Made by a program: the position numbers and the translations under genes
Notes under the pieces: generated by a model
The model's input: only the letters and a program-made list of their open reading frames with translations
Databases searched by the model: none
Told to the model about the DNA's origin: nothing
Shown: positions 1 through 6,152 of the stretch, in pieces
Numbering within the stretch: position 1 is the first letter of the stretch
Layout: each line of letters starts with the position of its first letter
Origin: an uncultured Methanomassiliicoccaceae archaeon
GTDB lineage: Archaea > Thermoplasmatota > Thermoplasmata > Methanomassiliicoccales > Methanomethylophilaceae
Direction of reading: 5' to 3'
DNA length: 6,549 nt
NCBI GenBank assembly: GCA_945492685.1
Contig: CALYUZ010000045.1
Location: 1-6,549, forward strand

Positions 1-2161
1 AGTCCATACCGAGTCCGAGGCAGATGACGAACAGGACGATGGGCACGATCCAGACCACATCGGTGGACAGGGCGTGTACGAACAGCAGCTGCACCATTCC
101 GAGTGTCCAGACGACGCTCATCAGGATGGTCGCCAGGGACCTGATCGGCGTGAGGTACGACCCGAGCACGAAGAACAGGAGCACATAGATCAACAGGATG
201 ACCCCCAGCTCGATCCAGTGGAACTCACCGTTCACGACGTCGGAGATATCGGAAAGCTTTGCCACGGTACCGAGGACCCATGAATCGACGATCCATGCGT
301 ACTGGTCGTCCTCCCTGAGCTCGGAGATCGTGTCCCTGATCGTTCCGACCGATTCCATAGATGTGGTGGACATGGGCTCATCCTTGACGATGACCATCAG
401 CTGCACGTAAGTACCGTCGTTGGAAACGAGTCCGGCACCCACGTTGACGGCATAGTCGATCAATGATGCTACAGGGACCTGCATCGTAGCACTCAGGGGG
501 AGCATGGTGTCGGGAGCGAGGTTCCATCCGAACTTCTCGAAGAACTGCTCCAACTGCAGGGACACCATATCGGGAAGCGCCGTGAGGGCGGCCCTGTTGA
601 CCATCTCCGGGGTGATCGCTGATGCGGGGACACCTTTCTCAAGGATCGCCTGGTATGCCATACCGTAGACTGCGGACCATGCGGTGGGTCCAAGAGCATA
701 GCTGACATTGTCGTCTTCGGAGGCTATCCTCTGGGAAACCGCGGAGAGGCCCTTCAGGTATGCGGGGTTGGTCCATGTGAGCACACCAACATCATCCGAG
801 ATCTTGGTGACCTGGGCGATTGGCGACTCCAGCTGGAGGAGTGCATAGGTCGGCATGATCAATCCGCCGTCTGTGTTCGATGTCACGGCATCCACACCAT
901 CGCGGGCATCGCTGTCGGGCATGACGCTGACCATGTCGAACGAATCCTCGGATGTCAGTGCGACATATCCCAGGGGGACCGTCAGAAGGATGGCCACGAC
1001 CACTATGGGTGCAGCGTGCTTGGTGGAGAACCTGCCGGCACGTGTGAAGTACCTCTTGCTGAAATCGACGAGCTTTCCGTATGCGCCACTGCGTTCCTTG
1101 CTTCCGGACCTGTAGGAGTCGATCGTCCTGGGCCAGAAGACCCTGTCACCGAGGACCGCGAGGATGGCGGGGATCAGGGTGAGTGCGGCCAGCATGGCAA
1201 CGACGATTCCGATGGCGAGCACGATGGCCATGGATGAGACGAGACTGTACGAGCAGAGGGACATGACGGCGAATCCGATGATCACCGCCAGACCGGATGT
1301 CATGACGGACTCCCCTGCCCACTTGATGGCCTCGGTGACCGCCTCGGGCTTCTCCTTGCCCGCCTTGCGCTCCTCTCTGTACCTGGAGATGATGAAGATC
1401 GAATAGTCACAGCCGGCTCCGAGCATGGAGACCAGCACGATGGTCTTGGTGATGTAGAAGATGTCGAACATCTGACCGAGTGCGAACATCAGTGCGAGGA
1501 CCAATCCGTATGCGCCTCCCACCACGAGCGGGGGTGCGAGTGCGGTGACAAGGGTCCAGAAGAATAGTCCGAGCAGGAGCAGGATCAGGAGGATCGACAG
1601 GGGATCGATCTTGGCCACATCGGCATTGGCACCCTGCATCGTGTCGTATGTGATGGCGGTACCGCCCGTGATGTAATGGGCCATATCGGCGAGGCCAGCA
1701 TCCTCCATGGACTTGGACACGACATCCCTGATGTTGCCGATCTCGTCCATCGCATCGATGTCTCCGAAATCGATGAGGACCATGAACACACCGTTCTCGG
1801 CACCATCGCTGTTGAAGGCACCCATGACGCTGTACGTCACATCTTCACCGTATCTCTCGGCGATGTTGGAACCCAAGGTCCCCGATGCCAGCAGTTTACG
1901 CTCTATGTCGGACAGTTGGGACTGGCCCTCATAGGGGATCACCAGGACGGTATCCACATTCAGACCGCCTTCGAAATGCTCTGCGACGATATCTGCCCCC
2001 TCGGTTGCCTCGGAGGTGAAACCGCCCATGTTTGTCATATCGTAGCTGAGGACCTCCTCGGCCTGGGCTGCGAACGGGAGCGCCACCAGTATGGCGACGA
2101 TCCAGACCGCGATCATGGCCTTCGGATGTTTCAGAACGAATTTCGAGTAGTTCTCAAACAT
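1..2161 (-). CDS. MMPL/RND-superfamily exporter, C-terminus beyond window
   Basis: The reading frame is open for 720 codons from an ATG at 2161-2159 and runs off the window edge without a stop, so the last part of the protein is missing. Visible order: TM1 at about residues 12-32; a large extracytoplasmic domain to about 185; TM2-TM6 at about 188-345; TM7 near 381-401; a second extracytoplasmic domain; TM8 near 652-672; then TM9 and most of TM10. The duplicated family motif is present twice, GAGCDY with Asp252 in TM4 and GLGMD with Asp720 in TM10. In RND pumps these positions hold the proton-relay acidic residues. MMPL/HAE3 family members export lipids, hydrophobic compounds or drugs using the proton gradient; the substrate here cannot be read from sequence. 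A GTGA element four bases before the ATG serves as a weak ribosome site. The divergent TetR gene and two operator-like palindromes suggest repression relieved by a ligand. Confidence 0.93.
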   Translation of the reverse strand, partial: MFENYSKFVLKHPKAMIAVWIVAILVALPFAAQAEEVLSYDMTNMGGFTSEATEGADIVAEHFEGGLNVDTVLVIPYEGQSQLSDIERKLLASGTLGSNIAERYGEDVTYSVMGAFNSDGAENGVFMVLIDFGDIDAMDEIGNIRDVVSKSMEDAGLADMAHYITGGTAITYDTMQGANADVAKIDPLSILLILLLLGLFFWTLVTALAPPLVVGGAYGLVLALMFALGQMFDIFYITKTIVLVSMLGAGCDYSIFIISRYREERKAGKEKPEAVTEAIKWAGESVMTSGLAVIIGFAVMSLCSYSLVSSMAIVLAIGIVVAMLAALTLIPAILAVLGDRVFWPRTIDSYRSGSKERSGAYGKLVDFSKRYFTRAGRFSTKHAAPIVVVAILLTVPLGYVALTSEDSFDMVSVMPDSDARDGVDAVTSNTDGGLIMPTYALLQLESPIAQVTKISDDVGVLTWTNPAYLKGLSAVSQRIASEDDNVSYALGPTAWSAVYGMAYQAILEKGVPASAITPEMVNRAALTALPDMVSLQLEQFFEKFGWNLAPDTMLPLSATMQVPVASLIDYAVNVGAGLVSNDGTYVQLMVIVKDEPMSTTSMESVGTIRDTISELREDDQYAWIVDSWVLGTVAKLSDISDVVNGEFHWIELGVILLIYVLLFFVLGSYLTPIRSLATILMSVVWTLGMVQLLFVHALSTDVVWIVPIVLFVICLGLGMD

Positions 2162-2169
2162 GATTTCAC

Positions 2170-2183
2170 TTGAGCGCGCTCAA
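2170..2183. promoter_or_regulatory. Operator-like palindrome 1 (exporter transcript start)
   Basis: TTGAGCGCGCTCAA is a perfect 14-base inverted repeat with its axis between 2176 and 2177. It lies 9 bases ahead of the exporter ATG and overlaps the transcript start predicted from the TATA box near 2199. It shares the TTGA-N6-TCAA frame with the palindromes at 2207-2220 and 5030-5043. Binding by the adjacent TetR-family protein is inferred. Confidence 0.75.
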
Positions 2184-2194
2184 ATTTAGTATGG

Positions 2195-2203
2195 TATATA
2201 ATA
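2195..2203 (-). promoter_or_regulatory. TATA box of the exporter
   Basis: Read on the minus strand this is TATTATATA, the best archaeal TATA match in the divergent region. Its centre is about 38 bases from the exporter ATG, which predicts a transcript start near 2174 and a leader of roughly a dozen bases. Palindromes sit on both sides of it. Confidence 0.65.
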
Positions 2204-2204
2204 G

Positions 2205-2222
2205 TTTTGAACATGCTCAAAA
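2205..2222. promoter_or_regulatory. Operator-like palindrome 2 (upstream of exporter TATA box)
   Basis: TTTTGAACATGCTCAAAA is an 18-base inverted repeat with one mismatched pair, its axis between 2213 and 2214, 37 bases from palindrome 1. It lies just upstream of the exporter TATA box, where the BRE/TFB contact would be. It shares the run CATGCTCAAA, plus a preceding TTTGA, with the site at 5029-5044. Confidence 0.75.
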
Positions 2223-2271
2223 ATAACACCGAAGCTTCGGGCGGATACGTGGGAACCGGGTGAAAGAACCA

Positions 2272-2279
2272 TTTTATAC
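2272..2279 (+). promoter_or_regulatory. TATA box of the TetR-family gene
   Basis: TTTTATAC lies about 50 bases before the ATG at 2325 and predicts a transcript start near 2301. Neither palindrome overlaps this box; the nearer one ends 50 bases upstream. Direct autorepression by blocking TBP is therefore less obvious here than repression of the exporter. Confidence 0.5.
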
Positions 2280-2324
2280 CGTGCAAAACCTGATTGCAGG
2301 ATGTCTCAATGACAGGACGATACG

Positions 2325-2990
2325 ATGGATGGAAGGCGCGTGAGAGGCAAGGCCGAGAAGACCGAGGAGCTCAAGCGCCGTATCATGGATGTGTCCGTGG
2401 AACTTTTCCTGGAGAACGGATACGAAAAGACCACCACCCGTCAGATCCTGCAAAAGGCAGGCATCCTCAACGGTAGCCTCTACAACATCTACCATGGGAA
2501 GGAGGAGATCTTCGCGGACATCATCGCCGAGGCCCTGGACGATTCCGTCAGGGAATCGGAGAAGCTCCTTGTCAACCCCACGTTCCTGGACACCATAGGG
2601 TTCCCCATCATACTGGAGATCTATGTGTCCTTCAGGTCGCCCCGCATAGCTGAGTTCCTCTCCGTGGCCCACGGGAAATGGGATGTCATGCAGAGGATCC
2701 TGGGCATGATGCAGAGATGGATAAGGGACAGGGATGTGGACAACCTGATCGACACGGAATCCGATGAGTTCAGGGTCCGCATGTACATGTGCCTGGGTGC
2801 GATGGGAAACATTATTGAGGCCATCCACAGGGATCCGAACTCCGTCTCCGAGAAGGATGTCATCATGATCCTGGTCAGGATGCTCCTGGAAGTGTTCGAC
2901 CTCCCCACCGATGGGATGGAATCCAAGATCAGGGACATATACGAGGCCATAGACGGCAACGACATCGTGGTCTGCGGCATCCACCTGTGA
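2325..2990 (+). CDS. TetR/AcrR-family transcriptional regulator
   Basis: A 221-residue protein of usual TetR length. Residues about 14-62 form the conserved N-terminal DNA-binding domain: a helix with ELFLENGYEKTTTRQI, then the helix-turn-helix segment ILQKAGILNGSLYNIY, then the typical HGKEEIFADII. The rest is an all-helical, poorly conserved ligand-binding and dimerisation domain with no recognisable ligand signature. The start is the first ATG after an in-frame TGA at 2310-2312, with an AGGA seven bases ahead. It is divergent from the MMPL exporter with paired palindromes between them, the standard layout for a local repressor of an efflux pump. Its TGA stop is followed 21 bases later by a separate TATA box for rqcH, so cotranscription with rqcH is not required. 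The ligand is unknown. Confidence 0.93.
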   Translation: MDGRRVRGKAEKTEELKRRIMDVSVELFLENGYEKTTTRQILQKAGILNGSLYNIYHGKEEIFADIIAEALDDSVRESEKLLVNPTFLDTIGFPIILEIYVSFRSPRIAEFLSVAHGKWDVMQRILGMMQRWIRDRDVDNLIDTESDEFRVRMYMCLGAMGNIIEAIHRDPNSVSEKDVIMILVRMLLEVFDLPTDGMESKIRDIYEAIDGNDIVVCGIHL

Positions 2991-3010
2991 CGTCCGTCCC
3001 GTCTGAGCCA

Positions 3011-3019
3011 ACTTTTATC
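3011..3019 (+). promoter_or_regulatory. TATA box of rqcH
   Basis: ACTTTTATC lies about 29 bases before the ATG at 3044. It predicts a transcript start only a few bases ahead of that ATG, so a very short leader or a leaderless message is likely. This supports ATG 3044 over the GTG at 2987, which would lie upstream of the transcript. Confidence 0.6.
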
Positions 3020-3043
3020 AGACACATAGCGCTAGTCCGGAAC

Positions 3044-4981
3044 ATGAAGAAAGAGATGAGTTCCTTCGATGTCCGTTCGGTCGTGACCGAGCTCTCGGTC
3101 CTCGAGGGCGCACACATGGACAAGATCTTCCACTGGGGCGCAGGCAACGTGCTCTTCCGCTTGAACATACAGGGCGAGGGTAAGAAGGAGCTCTTCTTCA
3201 AGGACAAGAAGTGGCTGTACTCCCCGGATGTGAAGCCGGAGACACCGACCATGCCGACATCGTTCGCATCCTTCCTCAGGAAGTACATCGACAACGCCCG
3301 TGTCGGAAAGGTTATGCAGGTGGGGTTCGACAGGGTCGTGGACATGGAGCTGTTCAAGTCCGACGGGACATACCACCTCATCTTCGAGATGTTCGGAGGA
3401 GGGAACGTCCTACTCGTCAAGGATGGGGTGATCCAGAACTGCCTTATCCAGAAGACATGGAGGGACCGTGCCACCCGTCCCGGAGAACAGTATCTGCCGC
3501 CCAAATCCAGATTCGACCCCACCGTTTCGACGGAGACGGATTTCATCGCATCCTTCCGTTCCTCGGATGCAGACTGCGTCAGGACGTTGGCCACATCGGT
3601 GAACCTCGGGGGACAGTATGCCGAAGAGATCTGCAAACGCATCGGGATCGACAAGAACACGCCCGCATCGGAAGTGGGCGATGATGTCGTCTCGCAGATG
3701 TACACCGCCATGAGAGGCATCGTGGAGAAGGTGCTTGATGTTCCGGAACCAACCGCGTACATCAAGGACGGGAAGATAGAGGACTTCGCACCCATAGAGA
3801 TGGTGTCCCACGAGGACATGGAATCCAAACGCTACGAGACCATGTCCAAGCTCATCCACGCCTACATGGAGCAGATCTCCGACGAGGAAGAGGAGGCATA
3901 CGTAGACCCCGAGATCGAGAAGCTAAACAGGAGGATCTCCAAACAGGAGGAGACCCTGGACGAGTACAACGTCCAGTGCGACGAGCTCCGCAGGAAGGCC
4001 GAGGCACTCTACACCGATTATCAGAACGCCAACGACCTGCTCAACGTCTTGATGGAGCAGTCCGTCAAACTCACATGGGAGAAGCTCAGGGCCGGAGCGA
4101 TGAAGATCCCGTACGTGAAGGACATAGATCCGTCCAAGAACATGGTCACAGGTGTGTTCGCCGGGGAGACGGTCACCCTCGACTACACCAAGGGCATCGA
4201 TGCCAACGCATCCGACATCTAGCAGAAAGGGAAGGATGTGGGGGAGAAGGCCAAGCGTGCCAAGGAGGCCCTAGAGGAGAGCCGTGCGGAACTGGCCAAG
4301 AAGCAGAAGGGTATCGACAAGGCGAAGGCCCTGGCCGCTGGAAAGGCACAGCCCACGAAGCAGTTCTGGTTCGAGAGATACAAGTGGTTCATATCCTCCG
4401 GCGGAAGACTGGTCATCGCCGGAAAGGATGCCCACAGCAACGACAACATCGTCAAGAAGCATCTGAAGGACGGGGACCTGTACGCCCACGCCGATGTCCA
4501 CGGAGCACCTTCCGTCATCGTCAAGGATGGCGCAAAGGCCGACAACGATGAACTCAGGCAGGGATGCCAGTTCGCCCTGGCCCAATCCAAGGCCTGGATA
4601 GCCGCATTGTCCGAGGGAAGCGCATTCTGGGTATATCCGGACCAGGTCAGCAAGACCCCCAATCCGGGAGAGTTCGTCCCCAGAGGGGCTTTCATCATAC
4701 GTGGTAAGAGGAACTACGAGTACCACCTGCCTATCGAACTCGTGGTCGGAGAGATCTACTATCAGGGCGCCAGGAAGGTCATGTGCGGTCCCGCGGAATG
4801 CTTCAAAGACTGCGACAGGTACTTCGTCATCCGTCCGGGACGCGGAAAGGGAGGACGCAAGTCCAGCGAGATGGCAAAGAGGTTCCAGGTCCCAGAGGAG
4901 GAGATCTCCAGGATCCTCCCGCCCGGCGATGTGGAGATAATCCGCGAGGTCTGGCCTTCCGACGTGGCAGTCGAAGAATGA
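3044..4981 (+). CDS. rqcH: RqcH/NEMF-type ribosome quality control factor with in-frame amber codon
   Basis: Read through the TAG at 4220-4222, the gene encodes 645 residues, the usual length for archaeal NFACT proteins. The family binds the obstructed large ribosomal subunit and recruits tRNA-Ala to add C-terminal tails to stalled nascent chains. The N-terminal NFACT-N domain starts MSSFDV and carries the paired Asp96-Arg97 (GFDRVVDM) that the family uses for tRNA binding. A charged coiled-coil helix spans about residues 289-345. The amber codon is residue 393. A second coiled helix covers about 395-430. The NFACT-R domain follows at about 437-550, with WFERYKWF, GKDAHSND and DLYAHADVHG, and then a basic tail. 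The start at ATG 3044 is chosen from the nearby TATA box and the family N-terminus. Loss of NFACT-R would leave a 392-residue fragment. An older family name is fibronectin-binding-like protein. Confidence 0.9.
4220..4222 (+). other. In-frame TAG within rqcH, candidate pyrrolysine codon
   Basis: The context is GCA TCC GAC ATC TAG CAG AAA GGG. The frame on both sides encodes RqcH without a gap, duplication or frame change, and the TGA at 4979-4981 ends the protein at normal family length. Archaeal relatives, as recalled, have Tyr in this NA-x-x-Y-Y region; TAC or TAT becomes TAG by one base. Three readings remain: pyrrolysine insertion, a true termination or pseudogene, or a sequencing error. 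No pyl genes are in the window. Confidence 0.65.
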
Positions 4982-5028
4982 TAGAATAGCAACCATTAAC
5001 TAGGGGGTAACTGGCTACGGGGTCGATT

Positions 5029-5044
5029 TTTGACCATGCTCAAA
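5029..5044. promoter_or_regulatory. Operator-like palindrome 3 (upstream of four-helix membrane gene)
   Basis: TTTGACCATGCTCAAA matches palindrome 2 at 15 of 16 bases (TTTGAACATGCTCAAA, 2206-2221). It directly abuts a TATA-like AAATATAAG, as palindrome 2 lies just upstream of the exporter TATA box. This suggests the same TetR-family protein acts here. The T5 run at 5027-5031, 46 bases after the rqcH stop, overlaps it and could also serve as an rqcH terminator. Confidence 0.7.
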
Positions 5045-5050
5045 TATAAG
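5042..5050 (+). promoter_or_regulatory. Possible distal TATA box of membrane gene
   Basis: AAATATAAG follows palindrome 3 without a gap. A start about 25 bases downstream would give a leader of roughly 95-100 bases to the membrane protein. That leader would contain a 5-base-pair hairpin (5053-5057 with 5063-5067) and the strong GGGAGGA ribosome site. The TATA at 5119-5127 is the competing candidate. Confidence 0.4.
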
Positions 5051-5118
5051 GGCGCCGACAGCCGGCGATCCCCAAACACCGTTTATTCGTGTACCCACAC
5101 CGATTGTTCCGACAAAGG

Positions 5119-5127
5119 TATTTATCC
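5119..5127 (+). promoter_or_regulatory. Possible proximal TATA box of membrane gene
   Basis: TATTTAT preceded by AAAGG resembles an archaeal BRE-TATA pair. It predicts a transcript start near 5147, just ahead of the ATGs at 5166 and 5172 and downstream of GGGAGGA. Use of this promoter would give a short-leader message without that ribosome site. Confidence 0.45.
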
Positions 5128-5137
5128 AGGTATTATC

Positions 5138-5144
5138 GGGAGGA
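5138..5144 (+). promoter_or_regulatory. Strong Shine-Dalgarno sequence ahead of tiny leader frame
   Basis: GGGAGGA abuts the ATG at 5145, which is too close for normal initiation. It stands seven bases before the ATG at 5152, a good distance. That ATG opens a four-codon frame (Met-Asn-Cys-Met, stop TGA 5164-5166) whose stop overlaps the ATG at 5166 as TGATG. This favours initiation of the membrane protein at 5166, or at 5172 with GTGAT four bases ahead, over 5145. Confidence 0.4.
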
Positions 5145-5165
5145 ATGCAGTATGAACTGCATGTG

Positions 5166-5654
5166 ATGAACATGTCAGAGACAGCAAGCAAAGTCAACCT
5201 GTTCGGGCTGATCGGTTTCATCGGAACCATCATCCTGATCGTCGGCGTCTTCCTGAACTGGGTCACCCTTGACTACAATATCATCATCACCAAGGGATCC
5301 GAGTCAGTCACCGGATGGACCATCTTCAACGATGCCGATTACAAGGACGTCTTCGAATACGCCTACGCACCCATCGTCGCACTCGTCTGCGGAGTGATCA
5401 GCCTGATCACCACCCTCCTGCCCATCGTCTACAAGAACGAGAAGGTCACCAGGGCCCTCGGAATCGTCACTCTGATCCTTGCCGTCGTCGCCATCGTCAT
5501 CGGCTTCCTGTTCTACGGAGGAGTCGGAGACAGCATAGAGATCCTCGGTATGAGCGCATCCGTCGGAGTCGACATCGGATTCTGGCTGTGCATGGTCGGA
5601 GCGATCATCACCGCTATCGGTGGAATCGTCGACATCCTGAAGAACAAGGCATAA
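5166..5654 (+). CDS. Small four-helix integral membrane protein, unknown function
   Basis: I do not recognise the family. From the ATG at 5166 the product has 162 residues with four hydrophobic helices at about 12-34, 68-90, 95-115 and 136-157. A polar loop of about 30 residues lies between helices 1 and 2 and contains TGWTIFNDADYKDVFEY. Short charged linkers (YKNEKVTR between helices 2 and 3) and a Lys-rich end (ILKNKA) suggest cytoplasmic N- and C-termini by the positive-inside rule. There is no signal peptidase site and no catalytic motif. Starts at 5145 and 5172 are in the same frame; 5166 is preferred for its TGATG overlap with the leader frame, but 5172 is nearly as good. A palindrome matching those of the TetR-exporter region lies upstream, suggesting a shared membrane-stress or efflux response. 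It ends in TAA and a strong terminator. Confidence 0.85.
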   Translation: MNMSETASKVNLFGLIGFIGTIILIVGVFLNWVTLDYNIIITKGSESVTGWTIFNDADYKDVFEYAYAPIVALVCGVISLITTLLPIVYKNEKVTRALGIVTLILAVVAIVIGFLFYGGVGDSIEILGMSASVGVDIGFWLCMVGAIITAIGGIVDILKNKA

Positions 5655-5665
5655 ACACCATCATA

Positions 5666-5690
5666 GGGCCTTCGGGCCCACTTTTTTTTT
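5666..5690 (+). terminator. GC hairpin with TTCG loop followed by T9
   Basis: GGGCC (5666-5670) pairs with GGCCC (5675-5679) around a TTCG tetraloop. After AC come nine T residues at 5682-5690. It starts 11 bases after the membrane-protein stop. Oligo-T alone suffices in many archaea, so the stable hairpin is notable but may mainly protect the 3' end. Confidence 0.8.
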
Positions 5691-5760
5691 GCAATCACCC
5701 GTCTCTGAGAACAGGGGTTCTATGAACATCTGAAGATGGAAAGCAACAGCTATCTGTCAC

Positions 5761-5777
5761 AAAAACCATCGGAAAAA
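5761..5777 (-). terminator. Oligo-T terminators after tRNA-Arg
   Basis: On the minus strand two T5 runs lie just downstream of the encoded CCA, at 5777-5773 and 5765-5761. Short T runs are the normal archaeal tRNA terminator signal. Confidence 0.55.
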
Positions 5778-5780
5778 TGA

Positions 5781-5857
5781 TGGTGCCCGCGCCGGGATTC
5801 GAACCCGGGTCAAAAGATCCGCAATCTTGCAGGATATCCAAGCTACCCCACGCGGGC
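5781..5857 (-). tRNA. tRNA-Arg (anticodon GCG), CCA encoded
   Basis: The minus strand folds as a cloverleaf. The acceptor GCCCGCG pairs fully with CGCGGGC, followed by discriminator A and an encoded CCA (5783-5781). The D arm is GGGT/TCCT with G10-U25 and the loop AGCTTGGATA. The anticodon arm is CAAGA-TTGCGGA-TCTTT. The T arm is CCGGG-TTCGAAT-CCCGG. Loop position 33 is T and the anticodon is GCG, which reads CGC and CGU. A20 after the GG of the D loop and C35 fit arginine identity. The 27-43 pair is C-T, a mismatch next to a four-pair anticodon stem. An Ala reading (TGC) would break the stem and is less likely. The 5' end is 35 bases downstream of the eS17 stop on the same strand. Confidence 0.85.
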
Positions 5858-5878
5858 AATTCTGCGGAAACCGATTAA

Positions 5879-5887
5879 GGTTTAAGG
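5879..5887 (-). promoter_or_regulatory. Possible TATA box of tRNA-Arg
   Basis: CCTTAAACC on the minus strand is centred about 26 bases ahead of the tRNA 5' end, the correct archaeal distance. It allows transcription independent of eS17, although read-through from eS17 is also possible. Confidence 0.35.
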
Positions 5888-5892
5888 CGTTT

Positions 5893-6084
5893 TTATGCCT
5901 CAGGGTGAGACAGGTAGCGGGTGATGTATCCTGCGATCCTGTTCCTCATTGTCACCGATGAGACATCAGTGAGAGTGCTGACCATTTCCTTGTTGCCCTC
6001 AAAATCCTTGCTGAATGCCTGAGGATATTTGTTGATCAACTCAATGGATACTCTCTTGATGTAGGTGGGTCTGATTCTTCCCAT
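5893..6084 (-). CDS. rps17e: 30S ribosomal protein eS17 (S17e)
   Basis: The 63-residue product begins MGRIRPTYIKR and continues with the family elements ELINKYP, FSKDFEGNKEMV and TMRNRIAGYITRYL, ending LSHPEA. This is full length for an archaeal S17e, which lacks the eukaryotic C-terminal extension. It binds the 30S head region and is found only in archaea and eukaryotes, so it fixes the domain of the source. The ATG at 6084 is chosen because GGTGA (6094-6090) stands five bases ahead and matches the family N-terminus. The in-frame GTG three codons upstream overlaps that ribosome site. A TATA box lies at 6119-6129. The stop is TAA. The gene sits between msrA and tRNA-Arg, all on one strand. 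Confidence 0.96.
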   Translation of the reverse strand: MGRIRPTYIKRVSIELINKYPQAFSKDFEGNKEMVSTLTDVSSVTMRNRIAGYITRYLSHPEA

Positions 6085-6118
6085 ATCTTTCACCGAGTGA
6101 ACCCGATTATGGGGATGC

Positions 6119-6129
6119 CCTATTTATAG
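6119..6129 (-). promoter_or_regulatory. TATA box of eS17
   Basis: Minus-strand CTATAAATAG is centred about 40 bases before the eS17 ATG and predicts a transcript start near 6099, giving a leader of about 15 bases that still contains GGTGA. It lies in the 68-base gap after msrA, so eS17 need not depend on msrA transcription. Confidence 0.7.
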
Positions 6130-6152
6130 GTACCCCTCCCAGGCCATGCCTG

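Noticed and set aside
1676..2173. A 165-codon plus-strand frame opposite the exporter N-terminal half
   Set aside because: The minus-strand frame encodes a clear RND topology with both conserved Asp motifs. This frame is rich in His and Asp, has no motif, and would run through the exporter promoter.
2274..3011. A 245-codon minus-strand frame opposite the TetR-family gene
   Set aside because: It mirrors the TetR coding frame, shows no family motif, and is rich in His, Asp and Gly as expected of a shadow frame. The plus-strand TetR domain is unmistakable.
2929..3828. A 299-codon minus-strand frame opposite rqcH
   Set aside because: It is a long shadow caused by biased codon use of rqcH. It is rich in Ser, has no recognisable domain, and overlaps the end of TetR and the rqcH promoter.
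4238..4981. Annotation of the downstream part as an independent NFACT-R gene
   Set aside because: It is in frame with the upstream part with only one TAG between, begins mid-coiled-coil, has only a GTG with a weak ribosome site, and the joined length fits RqcH. Kept as an alternative in the findings.
4271..4996. A 241-codon minus-strand frame opposite the NFACT-R half of rqcH
   Set aside because: The NFACT-R motifs lie on the plus strand; this frame shows only shadow composition.
5053..5067. CGCCG-ACAGC-CGGCG hairpin after palindrome 3
   Set aside because: The stem is only five pairs with no T run after it, and such stems are common at this GC content. No riboswitch core could be recognised.
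5717..5727. GTTC-TAT-GAAC small inverted repeat between the terminator and the tRNA
   Set aside because: It is short, unlike the TTGA-N6-TCAA sites, and has no gene start or promoter next to it.
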